Part shown: one piece after another, positions 16,524 to 26,410 of the stretch | Position numbering within the stretch: the first letter of the stretch is position 1 | Layout: every line of letters begins with the position of its first letter | Assembly: GCA_023386585.1 (NCBI GenBank) | Contig: JAEWJM010000007.1 | Coordinates: 69,223 to 133,222, forward strand | Length of the DNA stretch: 64,000 bases | Direction of reading: 5' to 3' | From: Bacteroidota bacterium | Lineage (GTDB): Bacteria; Bacteroidota; Bacteroidia; Flavobacteriales; Flavobacteriaceae | Position numbers and translations under genes: made by a program | The notes under the pieces: generated by a model | What the model was told of the DNA's origin: nothing | Seen by the model: only the letters and a program-made list of their open reading frames with translations | Database searches by the model: none

Positions 16524-19265
16524 ATGTCTGAAGAGAGAATAATAAGAATAAACAAGGTTTTAAGGGAATTCAATATTTCGCTTGAACGTGCCGTCGATTA
16601 TCTGAAGGATAAGGGCATCGCAATAGATGCGAACCCGAATGCGAAGATCACCGACCGCGAGTACGGAATCCTGCAGCAGGAATTCGCAGGCGACAAGGGA
16701 AATAAAGAGGCTTCTAAAGAAGTAGGCGAGGAAAAGAGAAAGGAAAAAGAAGCATTGCGCCTTGAGCGCGAAAAAGAGATTGAAGACAAACGACGCCATG
16801 ATGAAGAGCGCCAGCGCCAGCATGAGGTGATCAAAGCCAAGGCAGTCGTTACCGGCCCGAAGCAAGTCGGAACGATCGATCTCAACCCGAAAAAACCGGC
16901 TGCAGCAGCTCCATCTCCGGCGCCCGAAAAACCGGCAGCCGCACCGGCGCAGCCTCAGGAAACTTCAGACAAGCCTGAAACTGCAACTCCGGCCCCGGCA
17001 GCGCAAACACCTCCGCCAGCCGAAAAACCGGCAGACGAAACCATTACCACACAATACAAAAAACTTTCCGGTGCCACCTTAACCGGACAAACCATCGACC
17101 TGTCGCAATTTGACAAGCCGAAAAAGAAAAAAGAAGATCCGAAAATTACTCCGGATAAAGGCGGCGCAAACAATGCTGCTGCCGGGGCTGCGGGTAAAAA
17201 TAAGCGCAAGCGAATTGCACCGAAACCCGGAGGAGCGATCCGACCGGGAATGCCTGGATCGGGAACGGGTGGAAATAAAATAACGCCAAATACCGGAAGA
17301 GGCCCTGCAAGGCCAGGATTCGGAAAAGGACGTCCGGCGATTGTTGCCAAAGTCGAGCCTACCGAGGAAGAAGTTAAAAACCAAATCCGCGAAACACTCG
17401 AAAAGCTTCAGGGCAAAGGAGGAAAATCCAAAGCCGCCAAGTACCGTCGTGACAAAAGAGATGTTCACCGCCAAAAATCGGAAGACGAGCAACGTTCGCT
17501 CGAAGAAGGAAGCAAAACTCTGAAAGTGACCGAATTCGTCACTGTTGGCGAAATCGCAACGATGATGGATGTGCCGATCACGAAAGTTATCGGAACGTGC
17601 ATGTCGCTAGGAATCATGGTTACAATGAACCAAAGGCTTGACGCCGAAACACTTACAATTGTTGCCGACGAATTTGGATACGAAGTCGAATTCATCACAA
17701 CTGACCTTGAGGAAAACATCCAGGTTGCTGAAGATCGTCCGGAAGACCTCACCAACCGCGCGCCAATCGTTACCGTAATGGGCCACGTTGACCACGGTAA
17801 AACGTCTTTGCTCGATTATATCCGTAAGGAAAACGTAATTGCCGGCGAATCGGGAGGAATTACCCAACACATCGGTGCATACGGAGTAACTCTAGACAAC
17901 GGTCAAAAAATCGCATTCCTCGATACGCCGGGTCACGAAGCGTTTACCGCAATGCGTGCCCGTGGTGCTCAGGTTACCGATATCGCTATCATCGTGATCG
18001 CTGCCGACGACGACATCATGCCGCAGACCAAGGAAGCGATCAGCCACGCACAAGCTGCTGGCGTACCGATCATCTTTGCAATCAACAAAATTGATAAGCC
18101 AAATGCCAATCCTGAGAAAATCAAGGAAAGGCTGGCAGGAATGAATCTTCTTGTAGAAGACTGGGGCGGAAAAATCCAATCACACGACATATCTGCCAAA
18201 ACCGGACTCGGAGTTAAGGAACTTCTGGAAAAGGTGTTGCTTGAAGCGGAAATACTTGACCTCAAGGCAAACCCGAACAAACCCGCATCGGGAACAGTGG
18301 TTGAAGCTTTCCTGGACAAAGGAAAAGGTTACGTTTCGACAATCCTGGTTCAAAACGGAACGCTTAAGGTGGGCGACTATATGCTCGCCGGAAAACACCA
18401 CGGTAAGATCAAGGCAATGCAGGATGAACGCGGCCATATTGTTGTGACTGCGGGTCCATCGACGCCGGTTTCAGTACTCGGACTCGACGGCGCTGCAACT
18501 GCAGGTGATAAATTCAACGTATTTGAAGACGAACGCGAAGCAAAAGCGATCGCCGCAAAACGTACACAGCTGATGCGCGAGCAATCGGTTCGTACACAAA
18601 GACACATTACGCTTGCCGAAATCGGCCGCCGTATTGCGCTTGGCCAGTTTAAAGAGCTCAATATTATCCTGAAAGGTGACGTTGACGGATCGGTGGAAGC
18701 GCTTTCTGATTCATTCTCGAAGCTTTCAACCGAAGAGATCCAGATCAATATCATTCACAAAGGCGTCGGCGCCATTACCGAAACCGACGTAATGCTTGCT
18801 TCCGCTTCCGATGCGATTATCATCGGGTTTAACGTGCGTCCTGCAGGAAATGCACGTCAGTTGGCTGACAAGGAAGAAATCGATATCAGGAATTATTCGA
18901 TCATTTATGATGCGATCGACGATTTGAAAGATGCGATGGAAGGCATGCTTTCGCCGGAAATGAAAGAAGAAGTCACCGGAACCGCAGAGATCCGCGAGAT
19001 TTTCAAAATCTCAAAAATCGGAACTATTGCCGGATGTATGGTTACCGATGGCAAGATTTACCGCTCGTCAAAAGTACGTATCATCCGCGAAGGCGTTGTA
19101 GTCCACACCGGAGATCTCGCGGCGCTGAAACGTTTCAAGGACGATGTAAAAGAGGTGTCAAAAGGTTACGATTGCGGTATGCAGTTTAAAAACTACAACG
19201 ACATCGAAATGAACGACACCATTGAGGCGTTCCAGGAAGTTGCGGTCAAGAAAAAATTGAAATAG
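16524..19265 (+). CDS. infB: Translation initiation factor IF-2
   Basis: 913 residues from the ATG at 16524 (MSEERIIRINKVLREF); an open extension into the nusA gap is unlikely. The N-terminal helix domain is followed by a long charged then Ala/Pro-rich linker (about 75-300). A second IF2-N domain (about 335-390) and the GTPase follow: G1 GHVDHGKTS, G3 DTPGHEAF, G4 NKID and G5 SAKTGLG. Beta-barrel and C-terminal fMet-tRNA-binding domains complete it. IF-2 brings initiator tRNA to the ribosome. It is the last gene of the rimP operon and is followed by a strong terminator. Confidence 0.97.
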   Translation: MSEERIIRINKVLREFNISLERAVDYLKDKGIAIDANPNAKITDREYGILQQEFAGDKGNKEASKEVGEEKRKEKEALRLEREKEIEDKRRHDEERQRQHEVIKAKAVVTGPKQVGTIDLNPKKPAAAAPSPAPEKPAAAPAQPQETSDKPETATPAPAAQTPPPAEKPADETITTQYKKLSGATLTGQTIDLSQFDKPKKKKEDPKITPDKGGANNAAAGAAGKNKRKRIAPKPGGAIRPGMPGSGTGGNKITPNTGRGPARPGFGKGRPAIVAKVEPTEEEVKNQIRETLEKLQGKGGKSKAAKYRRDKRDVHRQKSEDEQRSLEEGSKTLKVTEFVTVGEIATMMDVPITKVIGTCMSLGIMVTMNQRLDAETLTIVADEFGYEVEFITTDLEENIQVAEDRPEDLTNRAPIVTVMGHVDHGKTSLLDYIRKENVIAGESGGITQHIGAYGVTLDNGQKIAFLDTPGHEAFTAMRARGAQVTDIAIIVIAADDDIMPQTKEAISHAQAAGVPIIFAINKIDKPNANPEKIKERLAGMNLLVEDWGGKIQSHDISAKTGLGVKELLEKVLLEAEILDLKANPNKPASGTVVEAFLDKGKGYVSTILVQNGTLKVGDYMLAGKHHGKIKAMQDERGHIVVTAGPSTPVSVLGLDGAATAGDKFNVFEDEREAKAIAAKRTQLMREQSVRTQRHITLAEIGRRIALGQFKELNIILKGDVDGSVEALSDSFSKLSTEEIQINIIHKGVGAITETDVMLASASDAIIIGFNVRPAGNARQLADKEEIDIRNYSIIYDAIDDLKDAMEGMLSPEMKEEVTGTAEIREIFKISKIGTIAGCMVTDGKIYRSSKVRIIREGVVVHTGDLAALKRFKDDVKEVSKGYDCGMQFKNYNDIEMNDTIEAFQEVAVKKKLK

Positions 19266-19282
19266 ATTCTACGTCTAATAGA

Positions 19283-19310
19283 AAAGTCCCTTATAAGGGA
19301 CTTTTTTTTT
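19283..19310 (+). terminator. Terminator after infB
   Basis: AAGTCCCTTA and TAAGGGACTT form a near-perfect palindromic stem followed by nine T, 17 bases after the infB stop. Confidence 0.85.
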
Positions 19311-19385
19311 AGGGCAGCAACTTCCGGCTCTTCGCTTTATCTGCCTGTCGGCAGGATGCCCGCTTCGATCCGGGCTGCGGTTCCG
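19311..19385 (-). repeat. Dispersed hairpin element, copy B
   Basis: Read on the minus strand: AGCCCGGATCGAAGCGGG, CATCCTGCC, a 4-base loop, GGCAGATAAAGCG and AGCCGGAAG. The stem ATC(C)TGCC/GGCAGAT keeps the bulged C of the other copies with different paired bases. It sits directly after the infB terminator, between convergent genes. Confidence 0.65.
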
Positions 19386-19422
19386 TGTTAACAGTCCGCT
19401 TTCAGCTTTCAGCGATCGGCCA

Positions 19423-19812
19423 CTATTTATTCGGCCTTACCAGAAAGGCATTCGGGTACTTTTTCCTTACTTCCGCGAGATTTCGTTCGGCTTCTATTCT
19501 TGTTTGAAAATTGCCAGCCCAAACCTTGTATGAAGGCGTGCTGAAAACAATGGTTGCGTCGTAGTTCCTGAACTCCCGTTTGAAGTCCGCCAACGTCTTT
19601 TTTGACGTCTCGCTGTCGCCGTTGTAAACCTGTATTTTATATTTGTCATTGACTGTAATTGACGAATTTATACGGCGTTTTTCGGCTAGCATCTGCTCAA
19701 ATTTCTGATCCTGCGAAATGGTTATGTTTCCTTGCTGTGCCTGTAATTTTGCACTGAAAAAGCACAAAATCAGGGCTGTGCTGAGTAGCGTTTGCGTCGA
19801 CGTGATTTTCAT
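19423..19812 (-). CDS. SPOR-domain secreted protein
   Basis: 129 residues from the ATG at 19812; the longer TTG-started frame would overlap the promoter. A cleavable signal peptide (MKITSTQTLLSTALIL...AKLQAQ) is followed by a charged segment and a SPOR-like domain. Its two short repeats are YKIQVYNGDSETSKKTLADF and YKVWAGNFQTRIEAERNLAE. SPOR domains bind glycan strands of peptidoglycan lacking stem peptides, often at division sites. The protein is small and periplasmic with no other domain. It is convergent with infB and has its own promoter. Confidence 0.85.
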   Translation of the reverse strand: MKITSTQTLLSTALILCFFSAKLQAQQGNITISQDQKFEQMLAEKRRINSSITVNDKYKIQVYNGDSETSKKTLADFKREFRNYDATIVFSTPSYKVWAGNFQTRIEAERNLAEVRKKYPNAFLVRPNK

Positions 19813-19830
19813 AAAAGGGTGATTTAGATA

Positions 19831-19838
19831 CAAATGTA
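19831..19838 (-). promoter_or_regulatory. Promoter -7 element of the SPOR-protein gene
   Basis: The minus strand reads TACATTTG, 18 bases before the ATG at 19812. It overlaps the alternative TTG start at 19833 and so supports the ATG. Confidence 0.6.
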
Positions 19839-19936
19839 CTTATTAATGAATATCCGGTGCCGGAAAAATTTATTTAGAATTGTTATAAATTGACTTTTAA
19901 GACTATTTTAAGGTTTTAAGAATACTTGAGAAGTCG

Positions 19937-19944
19937 TATTTTTG
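19937..19944 (+). promoter_or_regulatory. Promoter -7 element of the act-cox operon
   Basis: Perfect TATTTTTG, 80 bases before the actA ATG. It is the only good match in the 190-base gap. No TTG lies at the normal -33 distance. Confidence 0.5.
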
Positions 19945-20024
19945 TGCAAGTTTTGAAAAACGTGTCGGTTTGGTTTCAAAATTATAAACTGCACCAATTT
20001 TTTTAGTCGATAATCATTTGTAAT

Positions 20025-21365
20025 ATGAAAAAAGTGGGTAACCATAATTCGATTTCCGGTCTTCTTATTTTCTTTCTTGCCTTATTTCTGAATTTCACCA
20101 TAGATTCTTCTGCACAGGATAAAGCAGCTGCCCCCGCGGCCGATGCTCCTGCAGCAGCACCTGCTTCTGGAGGTGGCGATGTGGCAAAAGGAAAAGCGTT
20201 GTTCAACTCGAACTGCGCGGCATGTCATAAGCTCGATGCGAAGGCTACCGGTCCGGCTCTACGCGGAATTGCGCAAAAACACGACATGGAGTGGCTCTAC
20301 AAATGGGTCCACAACAGTTCAGACATGATCAAATCGGGTGACCCGGTTGCGGTGCAGTTGTTTAATGAGAACGACAAAAAGGTGATGACGCCTTTCCCTC
20401 AGCTTTCGAACGCCGATATCGACAATATTATAGCCTATACCTCTGAATCAAAAACTGAAGCATCTACGCCGGCCGGTGGAGTAGCTCAGGGAAATCAGCT
20501 AAATGTACCAACTGAAGGAAGCGGAGTTTCCAACAATATCATTCTTGGTGCGCTTGCCGTAGTTATGCTGATCCTGATCGTAATGCTGGTTTTGGTAAAC
20601 CGCGTTCTAAGCAGGATTGCTAAAAACAACGGAATACCTGTAACTCAAAAAGTAGCTACTGTTCCAATCTGGAAAGCATTTGCAAGAAACCAGTTCCTGG
20701 TGTTCGTTACATCGGTGTTCCTGATCCTTGCTGCCGGATATTTCATTTACGGTTACCTGATGCAGGTTGGCGTTGATCAGAATTACCAGCCGCTGCAGCC
20801 AATTCACTTCTCTCACAGGATACACGCCGGCGACAATGAAATCGATTGTAAATTCTGCCACTCATCAGCTCGCGTCAGCAAAACATCGGGAATCCCATCG
20901 CTGAATGTTTGTATGAACTGTCACAAGAACATTGGCGAAGTAGCCGAAAAAACAGGAACTCCTGAACATAGCAAGGCGTTTTACGATGGCGAAATCCAAA
21001 AACTGTATGATGCTGTAGGATGGGATAAAAATGCCCAGGTTTACACTGGTAAATCCACCGCTGTAAAATGGGTTCGCATTCACAACCTTCCCGACTTTGT
21101 GTACTTCAACCACTCGCAACACGTAACCGTTGCTGGAATTGAGTGCCAGACATGCCACGGACCGGTACAGGAATTTGAAATCATGAAGCAATTCTCACCG
21201 CTTACAATGGGCTGGTGCGTGAACTGCCACCGCAAGACGGATGTTAAAATGGAGGGCAACGCTTATTACACGAAGATCCACGAAGAACTTGCCAAACGAT
21301 ATGGCGTCGACAAGTTGACTGCGGCTCAAATGGGCGGACTCGAATGTGGTAAATGCCACTACTAA
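20025..21365 (+). CDS. actA: Alternative complex III multihaem cytochrome c subunit ActA, with fused monohaem domain
   Basis: 446 residues with six CxxCH haem c sites. One is in an N-terminal monohaem cytochrome domain (C64-H68, with M121 in MTPFP as likely distal ligand). Five are in the C-terminal part: C275-H279, C296-H300, C374-H378, C398-H402 and C441-H445. The last ends only one residue from the C-terminus. A signal anchor (about 12-30) and hydrophobic segments at about 171-192 and 225-246 hold it in the membrane. Classic ActA is pentahaem, so the N-terminal cytochrome is an extra electron relay. ActA takes electrons from the Fe-S subunit ActB and passes them toward cytochrome c or the oxidase. 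It is the first gene of an eight-gene operon. Confidence 0.93.
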   Translation: MKKVGNHNSISGLLIFFLALFLNFTIDSSAQDKAAAPAADAPAAAPASGGGDVAKGKALFNSNCAACHKLDAKATGPALRGIAQKHDMEWLYKWVHNSSDMIKSGDPVAVQLFNENDKKVMTPFPQLSNADIDNIIAYTSESKTEASTPAGGVAQGNQLNVPTEGSGVSNNIILGALAVVMLILIVMLVLVNRVLSRIAKNNGIPVTQKVATVPIWKAFARNQFLVFVTSVFLILAAGYFIYGYLMQVGVDQNYQPLQPIHFSHRIHAGDNEIDCKFCHSSARVSKTSGIPSLNVCMNCHKNIGEVAEKTGTPEHSKAFYDGEIQKLYDAVGWDKNAQVYTGKSTAVKWVRIHNLPDFVYFNHSQHVTVAGIECQTCHGPVQEFEIMKQFSPLTMGWCVNCHRKTDVKMEGNAYYTKIHEELAKRYGVDKLTAAQMGGLECGKCHY

Positions 21366-21395
21366 TCAATTATTAAGAGCAAATAACTTTATACG

Positions 21396-24300
21396 ATGTC
21401 ATCAAACAAAAAATACTGGAAAAGTGTTGAAGAACTAAACGAAAACAGTTCTATTGTTGAGGCGCTTAGAAATAATGAATTTACTGAAGAAATCCCCGTA
21501 ACGGAATTCCTTGGCGATAAAGACTCACTTGCGTCTTCGTCAACCACACGGCGCGATTTCCTTAAATATGTCGGATTTACTACCGCGGCTGCCTCTCTTG
21601 CCGCTTGCGAAGGCCCCGTTCATAAGTCGATTCCTTACGTAGTTCAGCCGGAGCAGGTTATTCCCGGAATGCCGGATTTTTATGCAACTACCGCTTTTGA
21701 CGGTTTCGATTTTGCCCATATCCTCGTAAAAACCCGTGAAGGCCGTCCTATCAAAATTGAAAACAACGTTATGCCGGGCGCAAGTTTCGCTGCAAATGCC
21801 CGTGTTCACGCTTCTGTATTGTCGCTTTACGACAGCATGCGGATGAAGAATCCACGGATTGCCGGAAAAGTCGCTTCCTGGAAAGCTGTTGATGACAAGG
21901 TTCGCGCCGGATTGGCCGATGCCCGCGCAACAGGCGGCCAGGTTGTAGTTCTCACCGGAACGCTTGCAAGTCCTTCAACTGAAAAACTTATTGCTGAATT
22001 CCTTGCGAAAACTCCCAACTCACGCCACGTAATTTACGATGCGGTATCTTGCTCTGATGCGCTCGATGCTTTCGAGGCTGTGTACGGAGAAAGAGCGCTC
22101 GTCAATTATGACTTTTCCAAAGCGTCGATGATCGTATCGGTAGGTGCTGACTTCCTCGGCGACTGGCAGGGCGGAGGCTACGATGCCAAATATGCGCAGG
22201 GACGTGTGCCGCGTAACGGAAAAATGTCGCGCCACATCCAGTTTGAATCAAATCTTACCTTGTCGGGCGCTGCTGCCGACAAGCGTATTCCAATGACTGC
22301 CGCTCAACAAAGACAGGCATTGTTGAAAATATATAATGTTATTGCCAATGCTGCTGTTCCTACGCAAAAGCTTCCGATGGAAGATGCGATCATGAACGCT
22401 GCGCAACAACTGAAAGCCGCCGGATCTAAAGGTTTACTGGTTTCAGGGATTGAAGACAAAAATGCACAAATGCTCGTGCTGGCCATTAACCAGGCTTTGG
22501 GAAGCGAGGCGTTCACGACAGCAGGAACCAGGCAGATCAGAAAAGGATCCAATCGTGCTGTTGCCCAACTGGTGAGCGACATGAATGCAGGAAATGTGCA
22601 TACGCTGATTATGAGCGGAGTCAACCCTGTTTACACTATGCCAAACAGCAAAGACTTCGTAGCAGGACTGAAAAAAACAAAACTGTCGGTCGCTTTTTCA
22701 CTCAAAGAAGATGAAACCGCATCGATAACTACGATTGCAGCTGCAGCTCCGCACTACCTCGAGTGCTGGAACGACCACATGTTGACCAAAGGAACGTACT
22801 CGCTGACCCAACCCGTGATCAGGCCGTTGTTCAACACAAGGCAGTTTCAGGAATCGCTGCTGACATGGAACGGAACTCCTGGTCCGTATTACGATTATCT
22901 GCGCAGTAACGCGGATACAATGATCGCAGGATCAACATGGAATCAGGTTCTGCATGATGGTGTTTTCACATCACCTTCGACAGGTGCTACAGGCGGAACA
23001 GGGGATTTTGCTGGAGCAGCAAATGCGTTGGCCGACTCCAAAGCTGCCGGAAAATACGAATTGATCCTGTACACCAAAACCGGAATGGGTGATGGGCAAC
23101 AGGCGAACAACCCATGGCTTCAGGAATTCCCCGATCCGATTACGCGCGTATCATGGGATAACTACATAACTGTTTCAAAAGCTGACGCTGAGGAACTTGG
23201 TTTTGAGAATCACATTGTTGCGAATGGCGGACTTAACGGTAGCTACGCCAATATTACCGTAAGCGGAACAACGATTGAAAATATTCCGGTTATTGTTCAG
23301 CCAGGCCAAGCGCCCGGAACAATCGGTCTTGCACTCGGTTATGGGCGCAAGGCAGCAATGAAAGAAGAAATGAAAGTAGGTGTCAATGCCTACACATTAT
23401 ACAAAGGATTTTCGAGCGTGCAGCCGGTTTCCATTGCAAAAGGCGATGGCGAGCACGAATTTGCATGCGTGCAGGCTCAGAAAACACTGATGGGCCGTGG
23501 CGATATCATCAAAGAAACCACGCTGGAGATCTTCAATACTAAAGATGCTGCCGAGTGGAATGTCGTTCCTACGGTATCGCTTGACCACGCACCAGTTGCT
23601 GCAACCAAAGTCGATCTTTGGGAAGGTTTTGACCGGTCGGTCGGGCATCATTTCAACATGTCAATTGATTTGAACCAATGTACAGGTTGTGGCGCTTGTG
23701 TTATTGCATGCCACATGGAAAATAACGTTCCTGTTGTTGGAAAAGAAGAGGTAAGAAGAAGCCGTGACATGCACTGGTTGCGTATCGATAGGTATTATTC
23801 TTCCGAAGATACATTTGCCCAGGATAATGTCAAAAAGGAAAGCTTTAACGGATTATTCGGCGATAAAGGGTCATTAGGAGGTTTTGGTGAAATGGAGCAC
23901 GCCGCTGCAAATCCACAGGTTTCTTTCCAGCCGATGTTGTGCCAGCACTGTAACCACGCGCCATGCGAAACCGTTTGTCCGGTTGCCGCGACTTCACACG
24001 GACGCCAGGGCCAGAATATGATGGCTTACAACCGCTGCGTCGGAACCCGCTACTGCGCGAACAACTGCCCGTACAAAGTGCGTCGCTTCAACTGGTTCCT
24101 TTACAACAAGAACAGCGAATTCGATTATCACATGAATGATGATCTTGGGCGTATGGTCCTTAACCCTGATGTAAACGTCCGTTCACGCGGAGTTATGGAA
24201 AAATGTTCGTTCTGTATCCAGAAAACACAGCTTACGATCCTTACCGCCAAGCGCGAAGGCCGCGAGGTCAAAACCGATGAATTTGAAACTGCCTGTTCGG

Positions 24301-24455
24301 CTGCATGTTCATCCGGAGCAATCAAATTTGGCGATATCAACAATAAGAACAATACTGTCTCTGAACTGCTGCTCGACAAACGCATGTACCATGTTCTGGA
24401 ACACGTTGGAACCAAGCCGAATGTATTCTACCACGTTAAAGTTCGGAATACCTAG
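21396..24455 (+). CDS. actB: Alternative complex III iron-sulfur subunit ActB
   Basis: 1019 residues. After a roughly 50-residue N-terminal extension comes a twin-arginine motif (R52 R53 in TTRRDFLKYVG) and a lipobox ending at Cys71 (SLAAC), so it is exported folded and probably lipidated. The long middle part is molybdopterin-oxidoreductase-like but lacks cofactor ligands, as known for ActB. The C-terminal ferredoxin-type domain supplies cluster cysteines: CTGCGACVIAC, LCQHCNHAPCETVCP, RCVGTRYCANNCP and EKCSFC, enough for four clusters. It carries electrons from the quinol site to ActA. Confidence 0.93.
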   Translation: MSSNKKYWKSVEELNENSSIVEALRNNEFTEEIPVTEFLGDKDSLASSSTTRRDFLKYVGFTTAAASLAACEGPVHKSIPYVVQPEQVIPGMPDFYATTAFDGFDFAHILVKTREGRPIKIENNVMPGASFAANARVHASVLSLYDSMRMKNPRIAGKVASWKAVDDKVRAGLADARATGGQVVVLTGTLASPSTEKLIAEFLAKTPNSRHVIYDAVSCSDALDAFEAVYGERALVNYDFSKASMIVSVGADFLGDWQGGGYDAKYAQGRVPRNGKMSRHIQFESNLTLSGAAADKRIPMTAAQQRQALLKIYNVIANAAVPTQKLPMEDAIMNAAQQLKAAGSKGLLVSGIEDKNAQMLVLAINQALGSEAFTTAGTRQIRKGSNRAVAQLVSDMNAGNVHTLIMSGVNPVYTMPNSKDFVAGLKKTKLSVAFSLKEDETASITTIAAAAPHYLECWNDHMLTKGTYSLTQPVIRPLFNTRQFQESLLTWNGTPGPYYDYLRSNADTMIAGSTWNQVLHDGVFTSPSTGATGGTGDFAGAANALADSKAAGKYELILYTKTGMGDGQQANNPWLQEFPDPITRVSWDNYITVSKADAEELGFENHIVANGGLNGSYANITVSGTTIENIPVIVQPGQAPGTIGLALGYGRKAAMKEEMKVGVNAYTLYKGFSSVQPVSIAKGDGEHEFACVQAQKTLMGRGDIIKETTLEIFNTKDAAEWNVVPTVSLDHAPVAATKVDLWEGFDRSVGHHFNMSIDLNQCTGCGACVIACHMENNVPVVGKEEVRRSRDMHWLRIDRYYSSEDTFAQDNVKKESFNGLFGDKGSLGGFGEMEHAAANPQVSFQPMLCQHCNHAPCETVCPVAATSHGRQGQNMMAYNRCVGTRYCANNCPYKVRRFNWFLYNKNSEFDYHMNDDLGRMVLNPDVNVRSRGVMEKCSFCIQKTQLTILTAKREGREVKTDEFETACSAACSSGAIKFGDINNKNNTVSELLLDKRMYHVLEHVGTKPNVFYHVKVRNT

Positions 24456-24488
24456 TTAGTATAATTATTAAAAAACACTATAAGGATT

Positions 24489-25892
24489 ATGTCGTCTCAC
24501 TACGAAGCACCCATTAGAAAACCGTTGGTTATAGGTGATAAAACTTATCACGATGTAACAGTAGATGTTGCCGCGCCTGTAGAAGGTCGTGCCAACAAGC
24601 AATGGTGGACTGTTTTCCTCATTGCCCTCACCGCTTTTCTTTGGGGATTGAGCTGTATCATATACACTGTTTCTACAGGTATCGGAACCTGGGGACTTAA
24701 CAGAACCGTCGGCTGGGCCTGGGATATTACCAACTTCGTTTGGTGGGTAGGTATCGGCCACGCAGGAACGCTGATCTCGGCGGTACTTTTACTCTTCCGT
24801 CAGCGTTGGAGAATGGCTATTAACCGTTCGGCGGAAGCAATGACCATTTTCTCGGTTGTTCAGGCGGGACTTTTCCCGATCATCCACATGGGCCGTCCTT
24901 GGTTGGCATACTGGGTTCTTCCGATTCCAAACCAGTTCGGATCGCTTTGGGTCAACTTTAACTCGCCACTTCTTTGGGACGTATTTGCAATCTCAACTTA
25001 CCTTTCGGTATCACTCGTTTTCTGGTGGACAGGGCTGTTACCCGATTTCGCAATGATCCGTGACCGTGCGGTAACACCATTTACAAAAAGAATTTACACA
25101 ATCCTCAGTTTCGGATGGACCGGAAGGGCTAAAGACTGGCAACGTTTTGAGGAAGTTTCCCTCGTTCTTGCAGGTTTGGCAACCCCACTCGTACTTTCGG
25201 TACACACGATTGTATCAATGGACTTTGCTACGTCGGTGATTCCGGGTTGGCATACTACGATTTTCCCGCCGTACTTCGTTGCCGGAGCGGTGTTCTCAGG
25301 ATTTGCGATGGTAAACACACTCCTTATCATCATGAGAAAGGTGTCGAATCTCGAAGCTTACATTACGATCCAACATATTGAATTGATGAACATCATCATC
25401 ATGATCACCGGTTCGATCGTAGGCGTTGCGTACATTACCGAGCTGTTTGTTGCCTGGTATTCTGGAGTTGAATACGAACAATATGCGTTCCTAAACAGGG
25501 CTACCGGACCTTACTGGTGGGCATATTGGTCAATGATGACCTGCAACGTGTTCTCGCCGCAATTCATGTGGTTCAGGAAACTCCGCACTAGCATCATGTT
25601 CTCGTTTGTAATTTCAATCGTGGTTAATATCGGTATGTGGTTCGAACGTTTCGTGATCATCGTAACATCGTTGCACCGCGATTATCTGCCGTCGTCATGG
25701 ACGATGTTCTCTCCGACGTTCGTTGACATCGGGATCTTTATCGGAACAATCGGTTTCTTCTTCGTACTCTTCCTTCTCTACGCACGTACCTTCCCGGTAA
25801 TCGCACAGGCAGAAGTCAAGACCATCCTGAAGACATCCGGAGAATATTTCAAAAAGCGCAGAGAAGAAAATAAACATTCACACCATGAATAA
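24489..25892 (+). CDS. actC: Alternative complex III quinol-binding membrane subunit ActC (NrfD-like)
   Basis: 467 residues with about ten transmembrane helices, a NrfD/PsrC-type quinol-oxidising subunit. The conserved blocks include WVGIGHAGTLISAVLLL and GLFPIIHMGRPW, followed by many aromatic-rich helices. In alternative complex III the NrfD-like subunits ActC and ActF surround the quinol site and are proposed to take part in proton movement. It begins 33 bases after actB, and its 3' end overlaps actD by 8 bases. Confidence 0.93.
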   Translation: MSSHYEAPIRKPLVIGDKTYHDVTVDVAAPVEGRANKQWWTVFLIALTAFLWGLSCIIYTVSTGIGTWGLNRTVGWAWDITNFVWWVGIGHAGTLISAVLLLFRQRWRMAINRSAEAMTIFSVVQAGLFPIIHMGRPWLAYWVLPIPNQFGSLWVNFNSPLLWDVFAISTYLSVSLVFWWTGLLPDFAMIRDRAVTPFTKRIYTILSFGWTGRAKDWQRFEEVSLVLAGLATPLVLSVHTIVSMDFATSVIPGWHTTIFPPYFVAGAVFSGFAMVNTLLIIMRKVSNLEAYITIQHIELMNIIIMITGSIVGVAYITELFVAWYSGVEYEQYAFLNRATGPYWWAYWSMMTCNVFSPQFMWFRKLRTSIMFSFVISIVVNIGMWFERFVIIVTSLHRDYLPSSWTMFSPTFVDIGIFIGTIGFFFVLFLLYARTFPVIAQAEVKTILKTSGEYFKKRREENKHSHHE

Positions 25893-26409
25893 TAAAGTCA
25901 TACACGCCATTTACAACGACGACGACGTGCTGATGGATGCGGTTCACCAGACACGCAAGGCGCATCACCATATCGAGGAAGTTTATACACCGTTTCCTGT
26001 ACACGGACTTGACAAAGCGATGGGGCTTGCGCCGACGCGAATCGCGATCTGCTCATTCATTTACGGCTGCCTCGGTCTTTCGGTTGCAACCTGGATGATG
26101 GATTATATTATGATTCAGGATTGGCCGCAGGATATCGGCGGAAAGCCAAGCTTCAGCTACATCCAGAACATGCCTGCATTCGTTCCGATCATGTTTGAAA
26201 TGACCGTATTTTTTGCGGCGCACCTTATGGTGATCACATTCTATATGAGAAGTAAGTTATGGCCATTTAAACAAGCTGAAAATCCGGATATCAGAACTAC
26301 CGATGATCATTTCCTGATGGAGGTTTCGGTAAACAATAATGAAGAGGAGCTGGTTTCATTTTTTATGAATACCGGTGCCGTCGAAGTTAAAGTAATTGAA
26401 AAGCACTAG
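25885..26409 (+). CDS. actD: Alternative complex III subunit ActD (DUF3341)
   Basis: 174 residues. It has a DUF3341 layout with a soluble N-terminal portion (IHAIYNDDDVLMDAV, VYTPFPVHGLDKAMGL), two transmembrane helices (about 55-80 and 100-120) and a soluble C-terminal tail. A cluster HHH lies near residue 28. ActD is a structural subunit of alternative complex III with no cofactor. The start overlaps actC by 8 bases. Confidence 0.92.
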   Translation: MNNKVIHAIYNDDDVLMDAVHQTRKAHHHIEEVYTPFPVHGLDKAMGLAPTRIAICSFIYGCLGLSVATWMMDYIMIQDWPQDIGGKPSFSYIQNMPAFVPIMFEMTVFFAAHLMVITFYMRSKLWPFKQAENPDIRTTDDHFLMEVSVNNNEEELVSFFMNTGAVEVKVIEKH

Positions 26410-26410
26410 T

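Noticed and set aside
16955..17350. Minus-strand Pro/Phe-rich frame and low-complexity Ala/Pro region in infB
   Set aside because: This is the known variable linker of IF-2 and its reverse-strand shadow.
21396..24455. ActB as an active molybdenum enzyme
   Set aside because: The large domain only resembles molybdopterin enzymes; ActB of alternative complex III is known to lack the cofactor.
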